Below are positions 12,587-40,200 of a stretch of 64,000 nucleotides of DNA, in pieces (position 1 is the first letter of the stretch; the number at the start of each line of letters is the position of its first letter). The stretch is from Brachyhypopomus gauderio. Taxonomy: Eukaryota; Chordata; Actinopteri; Gymnotiformes; Hypopomidae. The DNA lies in NCBI RefSeq assembly GCF_052324685.1, contig NC_135212.1:19644048-19708047 (forward strand), in the 5' to 3' direction. The notes under the pieces are model-generated. The model saw nothing but the letters and a program-made list of their open reading frames with translations, was not told the origin of the DNA and did no database searches. The translations under genes and the position numbers were made by a program.

Positions 12587-14023
12587 CCAATCTCTTCGCC
12601 CAGTGGATTGCCACTATATATATATGTATATGAGGGTGGGGTCCAGCCATGACAGAAAAAAATCAGTCTGATACATTTATTATAAATATTTGCGTTTTAG
12701 AAATGCGTCCACATTCTGAATAAATGGAACAGAATAAATAACACTTTTGGGAAAATATGCTGTATTTACAATATATGGTAGATGCCGTGCATAGAGATGA
12801 ACAGGTAGATGGACAGTTTTATGATGGTTTTGCAGTGGGTGTAATGGCACCAATTCAGAACAGCTTTAGTGATGGTTGTAGTACTGGTTTGGGGTAGACA
12901 GCAAAAGCTGTAAAGGTCGTGCAGCTCAGTTCAATTCAGTTCAGTTCAATAGTGTTTTTTGGCACATTTTCATGAGGTAGAGAGACTGTATAATAATTAT
13001 GCACACATTATATATGGTGTTAATCCTTTCTAAGCCACACAATCTCATAAAACAGTTAAATAAAATAAAACAAAAAGTTAGCATTCAGGTTTATATGGTT
13101 ATGGATATGTTCACCCTTGCCTTTTTGTGGTGTATTTAAATAACTATTAATCCTGCACTTATGATAAGATTTTACTACTGTGGATTAATTCATTTAATGC
13201 ATTTCTTCTAGCTGTCAGCATCGTTCTAGTTCAATAACATTTTTGTCTCTAACCTACTGGACTGGCTGAGACACAAGCACAGTGGTGGATTCTGTGTCAA
13301 GCATTCCAAACACAATGGCAGAGTCCAAAATGTGTGCGTGTTATAATGCATTTCTCCTGTCTCATTACTGTACTGCATGTCAGACCATCACACAAACACT
13401 ACAGTGAAAACAACGAGGTGGGACGAGGAAGTGGAGCAAAGAGGAAGGACAAACCAGATGGTGGAACACCACAACCAAACTGGGGTTTGACTGGATGGGA
13501 ATTTGAACCTAGGATGTAGGCAGATGGAGAATAAAGCTCTAGCCACTCCACTACAGGGGTGGAAAGAAAACACTGGGGGTTGGCTAAATCTGAAAGCTGA
13601 TTAGTGGGAGGAGTGTTTGGTGGAGATGTGAGAAAGGGTCTAACCAAAAGGGGAGGCAGGCCTGGTTTAGCCAGGTCTGAGACTCTAACTCAGGTCTGCA
13701 CTAGACTGGAAGCCTTGACAAGAGACCACAGAGCCACTAGAGAGTTGGACGTAGTTGAGGAGAAGACAAACACAACTCAAAAGGACAGACAGAAACTTCC
13801 TTCAGAAAGAACAGACATTTGAACAGACACAAGGGACACAGTCACTCACAGAACAGGGAAGGAAACAGCTTGAGGGAACCAGGAACTGCCAATAGCATTT
13901 ACCAGCAAAACATGTGTACATGTAGCATACAGCAAGGACTAAGCTTTGCGAAGCTGCTTATATGGTGAGGAGCTACCTGAGGGGAATCAGGCTAACGAGC
14001 TCCTGATTGTTTGCAGGCTCATT

Positions 14024-14038
14024 GCCGCCCTCTGGTGG
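14024..14038 (-). promoter_or_regulatory. Candidate CTCF site
   Basis: The reverse complement, CCACCAGAGGGCGGC, fits every position of the CTCF core consensus CCASYAGRKGGCRSY. Occupancy is not shown by the sequence. Confidence 0.35.
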
Positions 14039-14503
14039 CCACCTGCTGGTGCTTTGAGCAGCCTGTCACAAAATCTGTCCTGTTTGTTTTTACCAACATT
14101 TTACCACCAAAACATAGCAGTGTTTATGCAAGAGTGTATTTATTATTTTTCCATTTTCCAATAAAGTGCAGCTCACATGAAATAAATAATCAAATTGCTT
14201 TGTAGACCTCAAATGAACCAGTTTACACCAAATATAGCAGATCACCCATATGGAGGTGGTCATGTATAGAATATATGAAACACCCAGGCCACTAGGTGTC
14301 AGAATAAAGACTATGTCTTTCATAATGTGAAGAAGAATAATTTAAAAAGTGCTCCTTTAAAGTTCCCCCTACATTTCTATGTATGCCCTCAACAGCACGC
14401 CTCCTTATATTATATATATATCCAACGACACGCCCATTATTCTGCTGTCTGCAGACATTTTTGAAGTATTGCACTGCTAGGCCCCCGTAGGTATTTTAAA
14501 TAG

Positions 14504-14566
<63 letters not shown>

Positions 14567-15260
14567 ACCTCTATGAGTATATCATTTAGGCTATGAGTTA
14601 TAGCTGATTTCTGATGCAGTCTTTTTCATTCTCTTTAAAAGTTGAACGTCATCCAGCGATACATCGCTGTTAGAATGAAAAGATGAAGCAATATAAGGTA
14701 ACGCCTGTGTTTTATTACAATAAACGGATCTTATATATACAGTCAACACACAGCGTGTTCATGACGGGAACAATAAATCACTTATAAGGAAACAAACATA
14801 TTTGTCAAGGAAGTCTCCACACCAATACTGCGCTCGAAACGTATTATTGTTACTGTTGTTCACAATGATTTTCATTTATATTTCCATAATTGCGATAATG
14901 ACTACTTATTTAAATAGCTTTCTATGTGTAATAACATCCCAACTGTTTGATTCACAAGTCGTAGTAGAATTGCTTTTCCTTAAAAAAGGTAATTAAGTCA
15001 CTTATATTTAATTCATGATTGGGTGAGGTTCGTAGTCAAAATCCCATTGACATCTAGACATTAGAATCGTCTTTATCTGTTTGAAGTGAGGAGAATATGA
15101 GCAGAATATAAGCAAAAGTACCATATCACTGAATGTTAAATATCACAGCACACCCCGATTGGCCGAGGCACCCACCTTGTAGCAAGCATAATTATTTCTG
15201 TCCATTAAATTAACAAATTAATACAAAATGAGTCCTACGAAATTAATCAGATGCGGCGTA

Positions 15261-15274
15261 CTGCCACCTAGTGG
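15261..15274 (-). promoter_or_regulatory. Candidate CTCF site
   Basis: The reverse complement, CCACTAGGTGGCAG, fits every core position of the CTCF consensus. It lies 1.2 kb from the other perfect match at 14024, in the same orientation. Confidence 0.35.
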
Positions 15275-16341
15275 TTATAGTTTCCTGGGAAACATTTAGA
15301 ATGGACTACCATTGAACGCAGATGTAAAGGTAGATGAAATGCAGCAAAAATAGTCATGCATCTAAAATGAAGATGTCTTTCTCAAACTAAATAAATTGAG
15401 TTAGAGGATAATGACACACTATCTAGGTAAAGAGGCACATCATGACCACTCCTTCCTGTGTTTTGCAATTATATGGGAAGTGAATTGCATACTGAAGTTA
15501 CTGTAAGGTTACACAGAAAAAGAGGACATGAAAATCTCCATGTAACCAGGGCAACAAGTCAGTCTGAATAAGACTACTCAGACTATAAACATGAGCAATA
15601 AACAACAACAACGACAACAAAACCCACCTGTCATGAAATTAGGATCCTGGATTTGTCTTCCTGTTTTGTTTTGTTTTTCGTTATTATTATTAATAACCTC
15701 TCAAATCCCATGGGCCTTTGCTCAAAAGCTACACATACTTTCCGGACCCATTTATGGTATTTTCATGTCATGTTCTAATTTGTGCTGCAGAGCAATGTTA
15801 CACTGGTAGCATGTAAACTGTGTGGTGTGCAACGCATGTTACACGCTTCCACACACAGGCATGTAATCTAATGAGTGCAGGGTTTTGTGCTTTAATGGGA
15901 TCTTTACCACACACATCATTAGTTCATTCTGAAAGTCTAGTCTAGTTCATTCTGAAATTAAGTTAGTTTTGCATTTCTCTCTATTGGGGGGGGGGGGGGG
16001 GGGGGGCACCCATGACTAGATGCCAGGATAAAGGATCAAGGAAAGTGTTTTAAAATAAACCTTTTTTTGCATGGAGTGAATGGGCCACTGGAGCTGTGGG
16101 TTTAGTCCTCTGCTTTAAGGTTAAAATACAAATTAAGACATTATTTCTCAAAGAAAGTAATGCCAAAGCACTGGGGCGAGCTGAACGGCCCTTAGACGGC
16201 GCAAATAAAAGCTACATTTACAACGAATTGACATGCGAGGCGCAGTTCACAGAAGTAGCGCTGGATGCATGAGCTCCCACATCTGAGCGAACAGAGACCC
16301 TGCACCAGGCTGGGTGAGTCTCCCACCTGTGTGTGAACAAA

Positions 16342-16375
<34 letters not shown>

Positions 16376-17581
16376 CCGGGCCGGGGCCACAGGTTCCCAC
16401 AGCATTCACGTGCACAGATCCACCAGCTCCCTCCTATCAGCTCCTGTGTCCTCGCCTTTCGGAACAAGGCGGCCTTTCAGGCAGCCATACAGCTGCAAGG
16501 CCCCGACACACAGGCTCAGTGTTAGCAGGGGGGAGAGGGGCTGGGGGAGCGGGGCTGGCCAGGGGGAGAGGAGGCAAGGTGGAGCGCGAGAGAGGGGAAG
16601 CCCTGCAGGACAGAGTGGGGGGGCGTGAGCCGGCAAGCCGTGAGCCGCCCAAGGTGGCGGGGCAGCCGGGGGTAACAGGGCGCTCGGCTCCGCTCATACA
16701 CCTCTGTCCTCCAGGCAGGGGAAATCCCCGCAGATCAACGCTTCATCTATTCCGCATCTATCCCAGACACGATCGCCAACTTCTCCCGCTGTCTGTTTCC
16801 CTCTCCCTACAACTGCCCCCCCCACGACAACCCCCCACCTCCCCCCCCACCTCTTGCCTCCACTCTCTTATTGTCATTTTTCAATGACGCTTAATTTGTA
16901 TTGCTCACTCTCACGCGGTGTTGTGCAAGAGCCCTCTCGCGCCCTCTCTCAGTCAGGCCCTCCCTCTTTCACACACTCATTCGCACACATGCATGCACAC
17001 AAGCACACACACACAAGCACACACAAGCACACACAGATGACAGTTCCCCTATCTCTCTGAGCCAGTGCCTCCGTTTCAAATAGGGACTTGTTTGTATTGA
17101 CCGATTTTGCCTTGCTGCTCACACTAAAGAGCTCCTGCTATAATTTTTTAAATCAGCCAACATTTACTTTTTTTTTTTACTCACTTTACTATTTTTTTAC
17201 TCACTTTTTAACTCGTCTCTGTTTACAGGGAGGTTTTTTTTTCTTCCTTTTATTGTGGTTGTTTTGTTTTCGTTCAGCTGGATACTTGATCAGGTGGAGG
17301 TGTGGCAGGCAGAGAGAGAGAGAGAGCGAGAGAGAGAGAGAGAGAGAAAGAGGGTGAGTAAGTGCGAGAGAACTGCAGTTGCTGATCAACAGGTCTTTCA
17401 TCTGGGCGTTGCTGGCGGTGAGCGGTGAACAGAGTGGATCCTCTCAGCCGACGAGAGGCGGCTCTCCCTCGTTGCCTCGCTCGCGGGGCAGGTGCTCGGC
17501 TCCAGGGGTGTGGGCGTCACAGGAGCGACCACGCGCACGGCCCCATGGGACGCTAGGGCTGGGGGACTCCCACACGTGCCG

Positions 17582-30859
<13,278 letters not shown>

Positions 30860-32760
30860 GTGTGACCGCACACGTCACCTAAAAAAAATGGACGCAGACC
30901 ATGACTTGATAAGGGAATAAGACTATTAAAGCACACCGGAGATACGCATCAAACACACATTTCCTTACATTTCATACAGTCATGTTCAAACTCCCATCAC
31001 CAGATGACTTTACATGCATTAATGAAATAATACCCTGAGTGGGATGAACTGGAGAGAGGTCCATCGTGATTTTGGCCAGTCTGTCTTCAGAGCTTCAGGA
31101 GAACATGAGAACGAGCACCGGGTTGCAGCACACTCTCAAGGCACTAGCATGTTGATGGAGTCCATATTTCCACAGGAACCTCCAAGAGCAGACTACCATA
31201 GAACTGACCTCACCACTACTCCTGCTGTCTGAAAGCAAGACTCACAAACCTTCCTACAAGCATTTATGTGGATTAGTTCTGACTTCAGCATGAAATCAAG
31301 AAAGGTGCTTTCTGCCAAGCTTGCATTCATCAGTGTGTGTGAAAAGAAAGAAAAAAAAACACATTTGTTTTCTGCCTATAGCCTTTAATGATCGCACTGA
31401 TGCGGTTTGTCGTACTGTGAATTTCAATGTGAGATATGTAACGTCTGCTGTACCTTCTGGGGCTGCTTGTGTGATTATGAATGTAAGTTCCAGCTTGCTA
31501 ACAGATTAGACGCCGTGTTGTACAATGGTGGTCTGCCTCCTGATGGACTTGATTATTCCATGAACCATCACTGTGCCTTATGCAATGAACAATTCACTCA
31601 GAGCAGGGAAGAGGGGTAATACACTGATCGCCCGATGTAGAACGATAAAGAACACTGTGCACCTACAAGTGAATATTTTTATCTTTTTTGTTTTCCGACT
31701 TGAATGTTTGTTTTAGCACATTCCGAACTTAATTTTTTTATTTATTGAAAACTCATGGATCTACAGTATTTTCCATCTTACAGCACTGCCTGAAGGCCAT
31801 GACCTTGTTTAAAAAAAATACAGAAATGTTTTTTTTCCCTGCTGAAGAGTTGACTTTTTGTGGTATGCTTGTGGTAATACATAAGTGCAGATAACACTAT
31901 TTACACTACACACTAACAATAGTTATTCACTCTGCACACCAACACTAGTTATTCGGTCTACACTAACTTGCACGGCAGTAACAGATAGTCAGATATTATT
32001 GTGAGATAGTGAGATGAGAATTTATTGTCACTGGGAAACAAAAGATTCAAGACTGAACAAAGAACACAAAGTGAGCCTGAGCCACTTTTAAACTAAAAAA
32101 TGATAGTTGCAAGTCAGTAAGCATTTCTTAAAATCTGTTCCATTAAATTCTATTACTGACCAAGGAGCACAATTAAAACCTGTGAAATCTACACAAAAAT
32201 ATTTTCAAAATAGATGTCATTTTAACTGTAGTTACAGAACATCTCTAGTTGTATGTGATGGCTAGAAACAAATCAAGGACTCATGTTAAGGTGGGGGTAC
32301 AAACTTTTGGCTACGTCACTTGTGAAGGACGGCAGGACCTCGTCAGAGTAGTCATAATGATTTAATTGCAAAATCAACATTTCCTGCCATAAAATTAAAC
32401 TTTTCTGTGGTGCATTGACTGAAACAGGCATCAGTACTGGAGTGGCAGATGCCAGTATTGAGGACTCTGTCTAAACGTGATCACACTTTTCACATTCCTA
32501 AGACCTTATTCAATATCCAAGATGACGGGAAAGCTTGTCTGATCTTTCCAACTGGAACAGGACTTCAGAACCGGAGCACTCGATCCGACTACAAAAGAAT
32601 TTCAATGGCAGTGTGAAGACGGCTTGGCAGGCAAGCATGACTATATAAGAGGACCTGATATAAGGGCTTTAAGTCACAGAAAAAGAAGTTTGTAATGAAG
32701 CATGTAGCCATGTGGGTGTGAGGTTAAAGACGTCTGTGATGGATCGAGATGCGTCTGTCT
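30860..32760. other. Convergent 3' UTRs of rasgrp4 (+) and hnrnpul1 (-)
   Basis: No coding sequence lies between the rasgrp4 stop (30857-30859) and the hnrnpul1 stop (32761-32763). An ATTAAA at 30925-30930 is a possible early rasgrp4 polyadenylation signal. TTTATT at 32021-32026 (AATAAA on the minus strand) would give hnrnpul1 a 3' UTR of about 740 bp. The exact ends are not visible. Confidence 0.5.
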
Positions 32761-34219
32761 TCACTGGGAGCCCTGGGAGCCCTGGTTGTTGCCCTGTTGC
32801 CCAGAGTAGTTGCCATACTGGCTGTAGTACTGGTTCCACTGACTCTGGTTCTGGTAGTACTGCTGCCACTGTTGGGCATACTGGTGAGAGGGGTAGAGAG
32901 ACAGCTTGTTTACAGCGGCACTTACAAACATAAAAAAAAAATGAACAAACAATAAAAACAAAGGTTTTTGAGGAGTACCTGCTGGTACTGCTGATTGTAG
33001 CTCTGTTGCTGGTTGTATGACTGCCCAGAAGTCTGGCCATCACTGTAGCCTTGCCCATATCCTGGGTATTGGCTGTAGTTGCCATAATTGTAGCCTTGGT
33101 TGTAACTACCTTGGTTATAGTTGCCTTGGTTGTAGCCTTGGTTATACCCCTGGTTGTATCCCTAGATGGAACACACGGAAGAGGTTTACAAGACACATTG
33201 CAACCACACTGATCAAAAATCACAGACAGAAACAATACTTGCCTGGCTGTATCCATCCTTGTTGTAGGAAGCTTGCTGGTTGCCGTTGTAGCCCCCTCCA
33301 TACTGCTGGTTGCGGCTGTACCCCCCCCTCGAGCTGTTGTCTCTGTAATTCCCACCCCAGCGATTCTGATTGTAGCCACCACGGTTGTAACCTGCCCAAG
33401 AGACACAGGAGACCTCAGCTCCAATCAACACTGGCATACAATTCCAGTTTCGACTTTATCATCTTCGTCAAGAATCTCTTCTTTAATGCCCCATTTAAAA
33501 ACACCACAGGCACATTACTGAATTAACAACCATCACACATCTCATGGATGACTCGCACATAAGGTGAAGCTTACAACAGAACACAAATAAGGTGAAGCAA
33601 ACCTTATTTGGTGATGGAATTACTGATACACTGTGTGATTGTCATTACTAAATGCATGAGAAGGGTGATAAGAAACTAGATGCTTGAATTACAGAGATGG
33701 ATATAGATTTAAAATATTATATTATATTCACTGTTATATTCACTGCATACACAGCCAAGATCTCTTTACAGACATTCTGACATGGCCAATTTGATCAGAA
33801 TTATCCCTAATATTCACCAATAGGCAAATACTTTAAACTAATGCCATTTGCTACACAGACTACCCATCCACAAGAACACTAAAGTGTCAAAGGACCTCTG
33901 TATCCTCCACCGGAGCCACTGCGGTTCTGATAGCCTCCGCGCTGGCCTCCGCGGTTGTCGTAGCGCTGGTAGCTGCCGCCCCCACCGCTGCCCCCGCTGT
34001 GCCCACGGTAACCCGTCTGGCGGCTGTCGTAGCGTTTGTCGGCCGGTGGCCCCGCCCTGCGGCCCTCCTCGTTGTACTGCCTCACCAGCTTGTCTGCGTC
34101 GTCGCGCTGCAGCCCCACGAAGGTGACCTCGTCCAGGACGTCGCCGGGCTCGGGCAGCACAAAGTTCGCTTCGAGGACGCGGAGGGAGATAGAGAGGGCC
34201 ATTCGTGGGGGTGGGGAGG

Positions 34220-34293
<74 letters not shown>

Positions 34294-37200
34294 TGGAAGA
34301 GAGGGGAGGGAATGTGGTGGGCCAGGTGGTCACACCACCAGGAGACAAATGAAAGAGCTCAATTATTGATGCATAAGTGATATTTCACACCACAAAATAA
34401 ACAACAGAAACAAAAACAAGGAAACAAAGGATGAGACAGAACCATGTTGAGCAGTGAGTCAGAAACAATAATGTCTGGAGCAAGCATGGTCTCCTGGATG
34501 GCAGGGATTCCATATTTGCTTCAGTTTATTCTGTCAGGAAAACGTGGAAACATCCGAATGATCCGGACAGGCAACAGTATTAGATCTTAAGGGTGAGGGG
34601 GGACGAACACTGCCGCTGCAAACCAAGTGCTACCCGATGCCTCAACACCACCTACAAATACTCTCAACTACACCACCTTCGCTGGATAAATCTGCCCCAG
34701 CATATGCTGGAAATTTCCAATGAACAGATCCGACTTGGCGATGCAAGTTTGAACTAAGCAAGTTTGGGTTTTTGTGCCTATACTGCTCAGTTTGCAGTGC
34801 TGGGGGGGGGGGGGGGGGGGGGGGGGGGGTCGAGATGGAAAGGTGGAAGGAAAAATAATCAAAAAGCCAAACAAATATATACAAAAAGAAACAAAAAGAA
34901 ACAGTCCAAGGGCCGATTAGACAGAACTCCGATTTTAGGTGCTAAACAATGGGGGGTGTGGTGGAGGGACTGACAGGGAGGAACGTGGGGACATCGTCCA
35001 TTTTTTACATAAAAAAAATATATATAGTAATAATTAAAACATGAATAGTTGAGCAGAGATCTGGAATCTGTTTTAAAGTGGTTTGCTTTCATCCACAGCG
35101 TTCCTACCTTTCATTTCTAACACTGCATGATCGGGCACATCCTTCCCTTCCTCATCAGTTTGCTTTAACGTTCGTTCTTTAAAATCCTCGTCCGTGGGAC
35201 AAATTACAATAGCCTTGCGTTGAAACCCTTCAAAAGGACGCATTTTTCGTCTCTGGGCTGATCCATATACATTTGTCTAGCAATGGTGACAAGAAAGAAG
35301 TAGAAGCTGTTCGTTATTGTTACTTCGTGTTGGGCTTGGCCGGCTGGAAGGCTGCAATGAGGAAGTAAGAGAGGTTCTCCTCTCCGGACCTACGGACGGC
35401 CTCTCAAGCACACTTACCTTCACCACCTGCCTGACCTCACCTGCAAAAAAAAGGGTTAGCAGGGACCCTTTCACACTAGCAGCATGCTACTGAAGGGTTA
35501 ATTATGAAATAAGGATGACCTCTAGATGGGAGTTGTGTTGCTTTAATCATCTTAAAATGATTCATGTCTGTACATCCATCAAATGTGAAATAGATTCTTA
35601 TCGAAGTTAAATGTTTAAATTATTCAAATTTTATTCATATATGGAGTCTATTATCTTCATAAAACTGTCAGAAATGTTGGCCAGACATCATTTACAAAGG
35701 CTCTTTAAAAGCCTCAGTCTGGCTTTTGTATTACAAAATGTCCCCATCACACCAAGATCAGAATTGCATAGTTATTTAATCATGTTTCATGCTTCAAATA
35801 AATCATCCAAAGTGTTAGCAAAGCAAAATTTGGCTCTCATATCCTAAAAGGGTCCTGTTACTTACCTTTAATAACCTGTTCAGAATCGGAGCTTCAATCC
35901 CACAGACGTGGACATACATACATTACTTACCTGGGTATACTCACTGTTTCCAAGGTTACAATAAGACGCGTCCATCCGACCTTACTTACCTTGCAAATCA
36001 GAGGAGAAGGCCCTGCAAAACTAAAAACGTTAGCTCTAACTTACCTTGATGTATTATCAAAACATTAACACTCAACATTTCCAACTATGAGCATAATACT
36101 AAGGTCTCTTTAAAAGATACTATCAATGTTACTTTTGTTATAATTACCATAGCAACAAAAGTTGTTTTTCTTACTCACCAGGCAGAGATTACTTGTCTCT
36201 CAACATCTTAACACTGTAATGGACTATGTGTACAATATCGGAGAGGCTCACAAGACAATATACAATATATGATAAATAACGAACGCTCAAGATACTGACG
36301 AAAACAACAGTGATAAGCACTTTCCTCTCATTTTACAAACTTTAAAAAACATTTCTTTAGAATACATGGCAACAAAGCTCAAGAGAGGCTGATGCTTCTT
36401 CTACTCTATCATATTTTGGTTTCCTGAAAGATAAATAAATAATACATTAGCGAAAGGGCACAAGAGGGCATCTGCAGATTTGTTCTTGTGGAGAATTATG
36501 GGAGTTGTAGGCATTACCTGGTCAAGAATGTAGTTGCGTTTCTTGCGAGCGGCGATCTGGATCAGCCTGTTCAGACACTGTGTGGCCTGCTGAATCAGAA
36601 TGTCCCAGCGACCCGCGTAGTTCCTCTGTCGACGCAGTCCCATCACCTACAGCCAACAGAGGAGATCTTCCATAGGTCCACACTTTAAACTCAATACCCG
36701 AGTGTCCTCAGAAGGGTCTAGATGTCCTTCATAGCATAGTCACAATTTGGAACTGATTCTGATTTTTAACATTAATATTATTTATTCAGGATCTGGCTTG
36801 AATCACCAATTTCTCTTAATTGCGTTAAGGGGTTTATGTATCGTATTCCTGTACATGTAGAGTCAAGCCTAAAAAGGAATACAATGTTTCCTTCATTTGT
36901 CAACACCCTGTAAAAACCTCCAAAAACATTTGTACAATACTTTAAATTACACTAGAGTTCATCTTTCTTTCCTGATTTAATTAGCTAATTTAATTAGCCA
37001 CACGTTCTAAGATGTAGCTGTAACTACAAAATCAAAATCTTATTTCTGAATGTTAAGAAACTTTAAATCCAAAATGATCAGGTTTAGTTTCTGTTTTGTT
37101 GTGGAATACAGATGACGCAGTATTCACGCTGCTGCAATAAAAAAAATCTTCCATTATAATTATAATGAATTTTATTATAATTATAATAAACATTTAAATA

Positions 37201-40200
37201 TATAATTACTTTTTACGAATAAACGTATTTGGATCATAAAATATTTGAAGCTGTGGTCACTTAGGCAATGTGTAAAAGTGCAGTCAGCCTTTAAGGTGCT
37301 TCAACATGCAAAACAGATGGACTCATTTAATGTGTTTTACGGCCATATTTCGAGCTGTTTTAGGGATAATGCAAGATCATTTCACCATTTCAGAATGTTA
37401 GATGTGCTCCAAAACCTACTTGGCTCGTTAGCACTCACATAAACAAACAAACAACCACACGTGAGAAAGCACAACATCATTTACTCGGATATGGAATTGG
37501 AATGATGGCCTTGCTGCACGCCCTTACACACTCACTGACGCGCTCTTTAACTGCTGCACGCCCTTACACACTCACTGACGCGCTCTTTAACTGCTGCACG
37601 CCCTTACACACTCACTGACGCGCTCTTTAACTGCCCTTTTTGTCTGCAGCAGACGTGTTAGGAAATCTGTCTCTCACTCTGCTGGTCAGAAAGTCCCGCA
37701 CATTGCGGGACGCTCCCCTTTCGCCCCGAGAGCCATCCGAGCTGGTGTGCATCACCCGCTCCTCGCTCCTGAGAAACCACACTCCTGAAAACCAGGGCTC
37801 CGTTGTGGTCTGACCAGCTCCTGCTCATCCGCGTCAAGATGGACGTGATCCATCATGAAGTTAGAAGAACGGAGACCTTGCCATTCCCAGCAGTGCTCAG
37901 TGTGAAGCAAGGCAGGGAACGCCAGACATCTAGGGACCGTTCTGAGGTGGAGGGGGACGGCCTGTCCCTCGTGATGACTGTGACAAGGCCATTAGACGGA
38001 GTGGTTAAGGTAAGATGTTGTGCAGCACCCTGACGGGACTGTGTCCCACAGCCCATCAAACTCCTCCCTCATCCACCGACGCTCCGCCTCCTTTTCCTCC
38101 ACTCGGTCCTTATGAGTCTCTTGTTCCTTCAGCTGGTATTTCAACGCTTTTCCCATCTCCCACTGTCATTTTCAGGGTCATTTTCAGACATATCAAGGCG
38201 CTGAAACGTAAACAACATGCATAACTACAATTGTGGACAGAGCGGTGAGGCTTTGATGTTAAAAGTCGAATCGTAAATGCAGTCCGCATCTCCTAAATTC
38301 AGCAGGCGTTTACCTCCTTTGATGGGTTTTGGTCCCACAAACAGTTGTTGCAAACACTGAAAATTAAATTTAATACATATTAATTTATTTCATCATGTTA
38401 CTGAATTTAAAAGGTGAACATAAAAAGGAAAAGAAATTCAAAAAACACCTACTAAAAGTCCTCTCTGATGGCTGCACAAGGACAGTACATCTGGATGGAC
38501 AGTGTAAAATACTGCTCTGTGTCAGAACCGTTGTTTCAGGGGACTGAAGAGTCTTGTTTAGCTAAGAGCTCTATTTAAAAGAATCCAGACGGTTGAGTTA
38601 AAAGATTTACTGACCGAACGGAGACCGGGATCCACGTTCAGTCAGGGTCAAGCCTGTGACAACTCTCGGTGTTCCGGGACATCAACCACACCTCACCTAA
38701 CCTCTCATCATGAAGTCGGAGACGAGAACACACCGCTGGAATCACACCTACCATCGCTCTATTCAGAGGTATTCAAATCACGGTCCTCAGGGTTCAGCTC
38801 AGATTTTCCACCCTCCCTTTATCTAAGAGGCAGGAGTAATGACAAAGTGGCCAACCAGTTACATGAATAATTTAATCAACTGCTAGAGATCTACAAAATC
38901 CAGGACCAGATTTGGATTTAAGGTCCAGATTTGAATACCACTGTTCTAGGTGCACACAACATGCCTCACAAAGGCAAAAATCATCATTAGGACATTGCGT
39001 TGATCCTGAGTAACATGAGCTGCAAGATCTTCGTTAAGGTCAAGGAACCTCCTTAAACCTCCATGTAAATCTTGTTTGAGTCACGGTGTCTCATTACAGT
39101 AAGAACAATACAACATTTACAGGGTTGTTTGTTAATTTATTTACATATATTTCCATCCCAAATGTGACAAACAGGTAAAAGTAAACAGCAGAATACAAAC
39201 CACAAGATATGGGGGGGATAGATCTCCAGTTATGAGCACCAACAGGTTGACCTTTGTACATCGTACTACTTTTTATAACTATCAATAAGAGGTTATTCAT
39301 TTCCCATATTCATGAAGCAGTCAATATGGCAATGTTTTTCCAGGTATTAAATGAGCCCATTTGTATAGCATATTAAGGGATATTTAATTACAAAGAGAAA
39401 GGTTCTCCAGTCAATATAATGGTGTGATGCTTACCTTCATCTTCTCCATGATGGCGTTGGTACCAAGGATGTTGTATTTCTTCTCAGGGTTCATCTCTGC
39501 ATGTTTGGTGGCCCACGTGGTTTTTCCACACGCAGGCAGACCGACCATCATCAAGATCTGAAACAAAGGCACCGTGGCTTTAGAAATGCACCCCCAGGAC
39601 TTTTTACAATGAATCAATGGCTGGACTTTGGCACCTCTAGTTGTACTTTTGTGAGCTCAGTTTCCCAGTGTGTGCATGTTCATGCACACATGCAGGTAGT
39701 AAACGTGTGCTGGCAGTAAAAACGTCTTCCAGAAGGTTTCCAGAGAAACTGGACGTTTCAGAGAGGAAAGTTCGTCTGAAACTGGGTTTACTGGAGGTAA
39801 ACCCAGTTTAACCTCATAGATCTTCAGAAGCATGGTGCTTTCACATGTGATAAAGACATTTGTCTGAAACATCCTATTTCTCTGGAAACATGTATTACTT
39901 ATCACCAATTTACCAAGTAAGCAAACATTTGTAGTAATACAGACCTCACAATCAGCCTTGTTAGCAGGGCCGAGGGTGCCTCTGGTCCTATCCTCCATTG
40001 CCACGGCCTGGATGAATGTGTATTCCTCTGGTGAAGGGAAGTAGGGCTCCCCCTTCTGGCCAAAGTTAAATTCTACAGCACAGTTCTTGACCAGGACATG
40101 AGGGAAGAGTGCTCGACCTGCCAGCTCCTCCTTAGTGGCCCGGAACGCCACACCAAGCCACTTCCCATTCTTGGAGAACGCAATTTCCACGTCCTCGTTG

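Larger units (their letters stand above)
12587..16190. other. Intergenic, no gene recognised
   Basis: Contains short repeats ((TA)n at about 14515-14567, a G run at 15987-16006) and two perfect CTCF-type motifs at 14024 and 15261. No exon-like sequence with family resemblance was found. Confidence 0.5.

Noticed and set aside
16333-16887. 184-codon plus-strand frame near the rasgrp4 CpG-rich zone
   Set aside because: It begins in a CA repeat and runs through GC-rich, stop-poor sequence. It joins no exon and matches no family, and is more likely 5' flank or leader.
32712-33526. Several plus-strand frames opposite the last hnrnpul1 exons
   Set aside because: These are antisense shadows of the G/Y/N/Q-rich exons, which lack stops in several frames because of their composition.
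37803-38033. 76-codon plus-strand frame in hnrnpul1 intron 9
   Set aside because: No family resemblance. It lies antisense inside an intron and beside tandem repeats.
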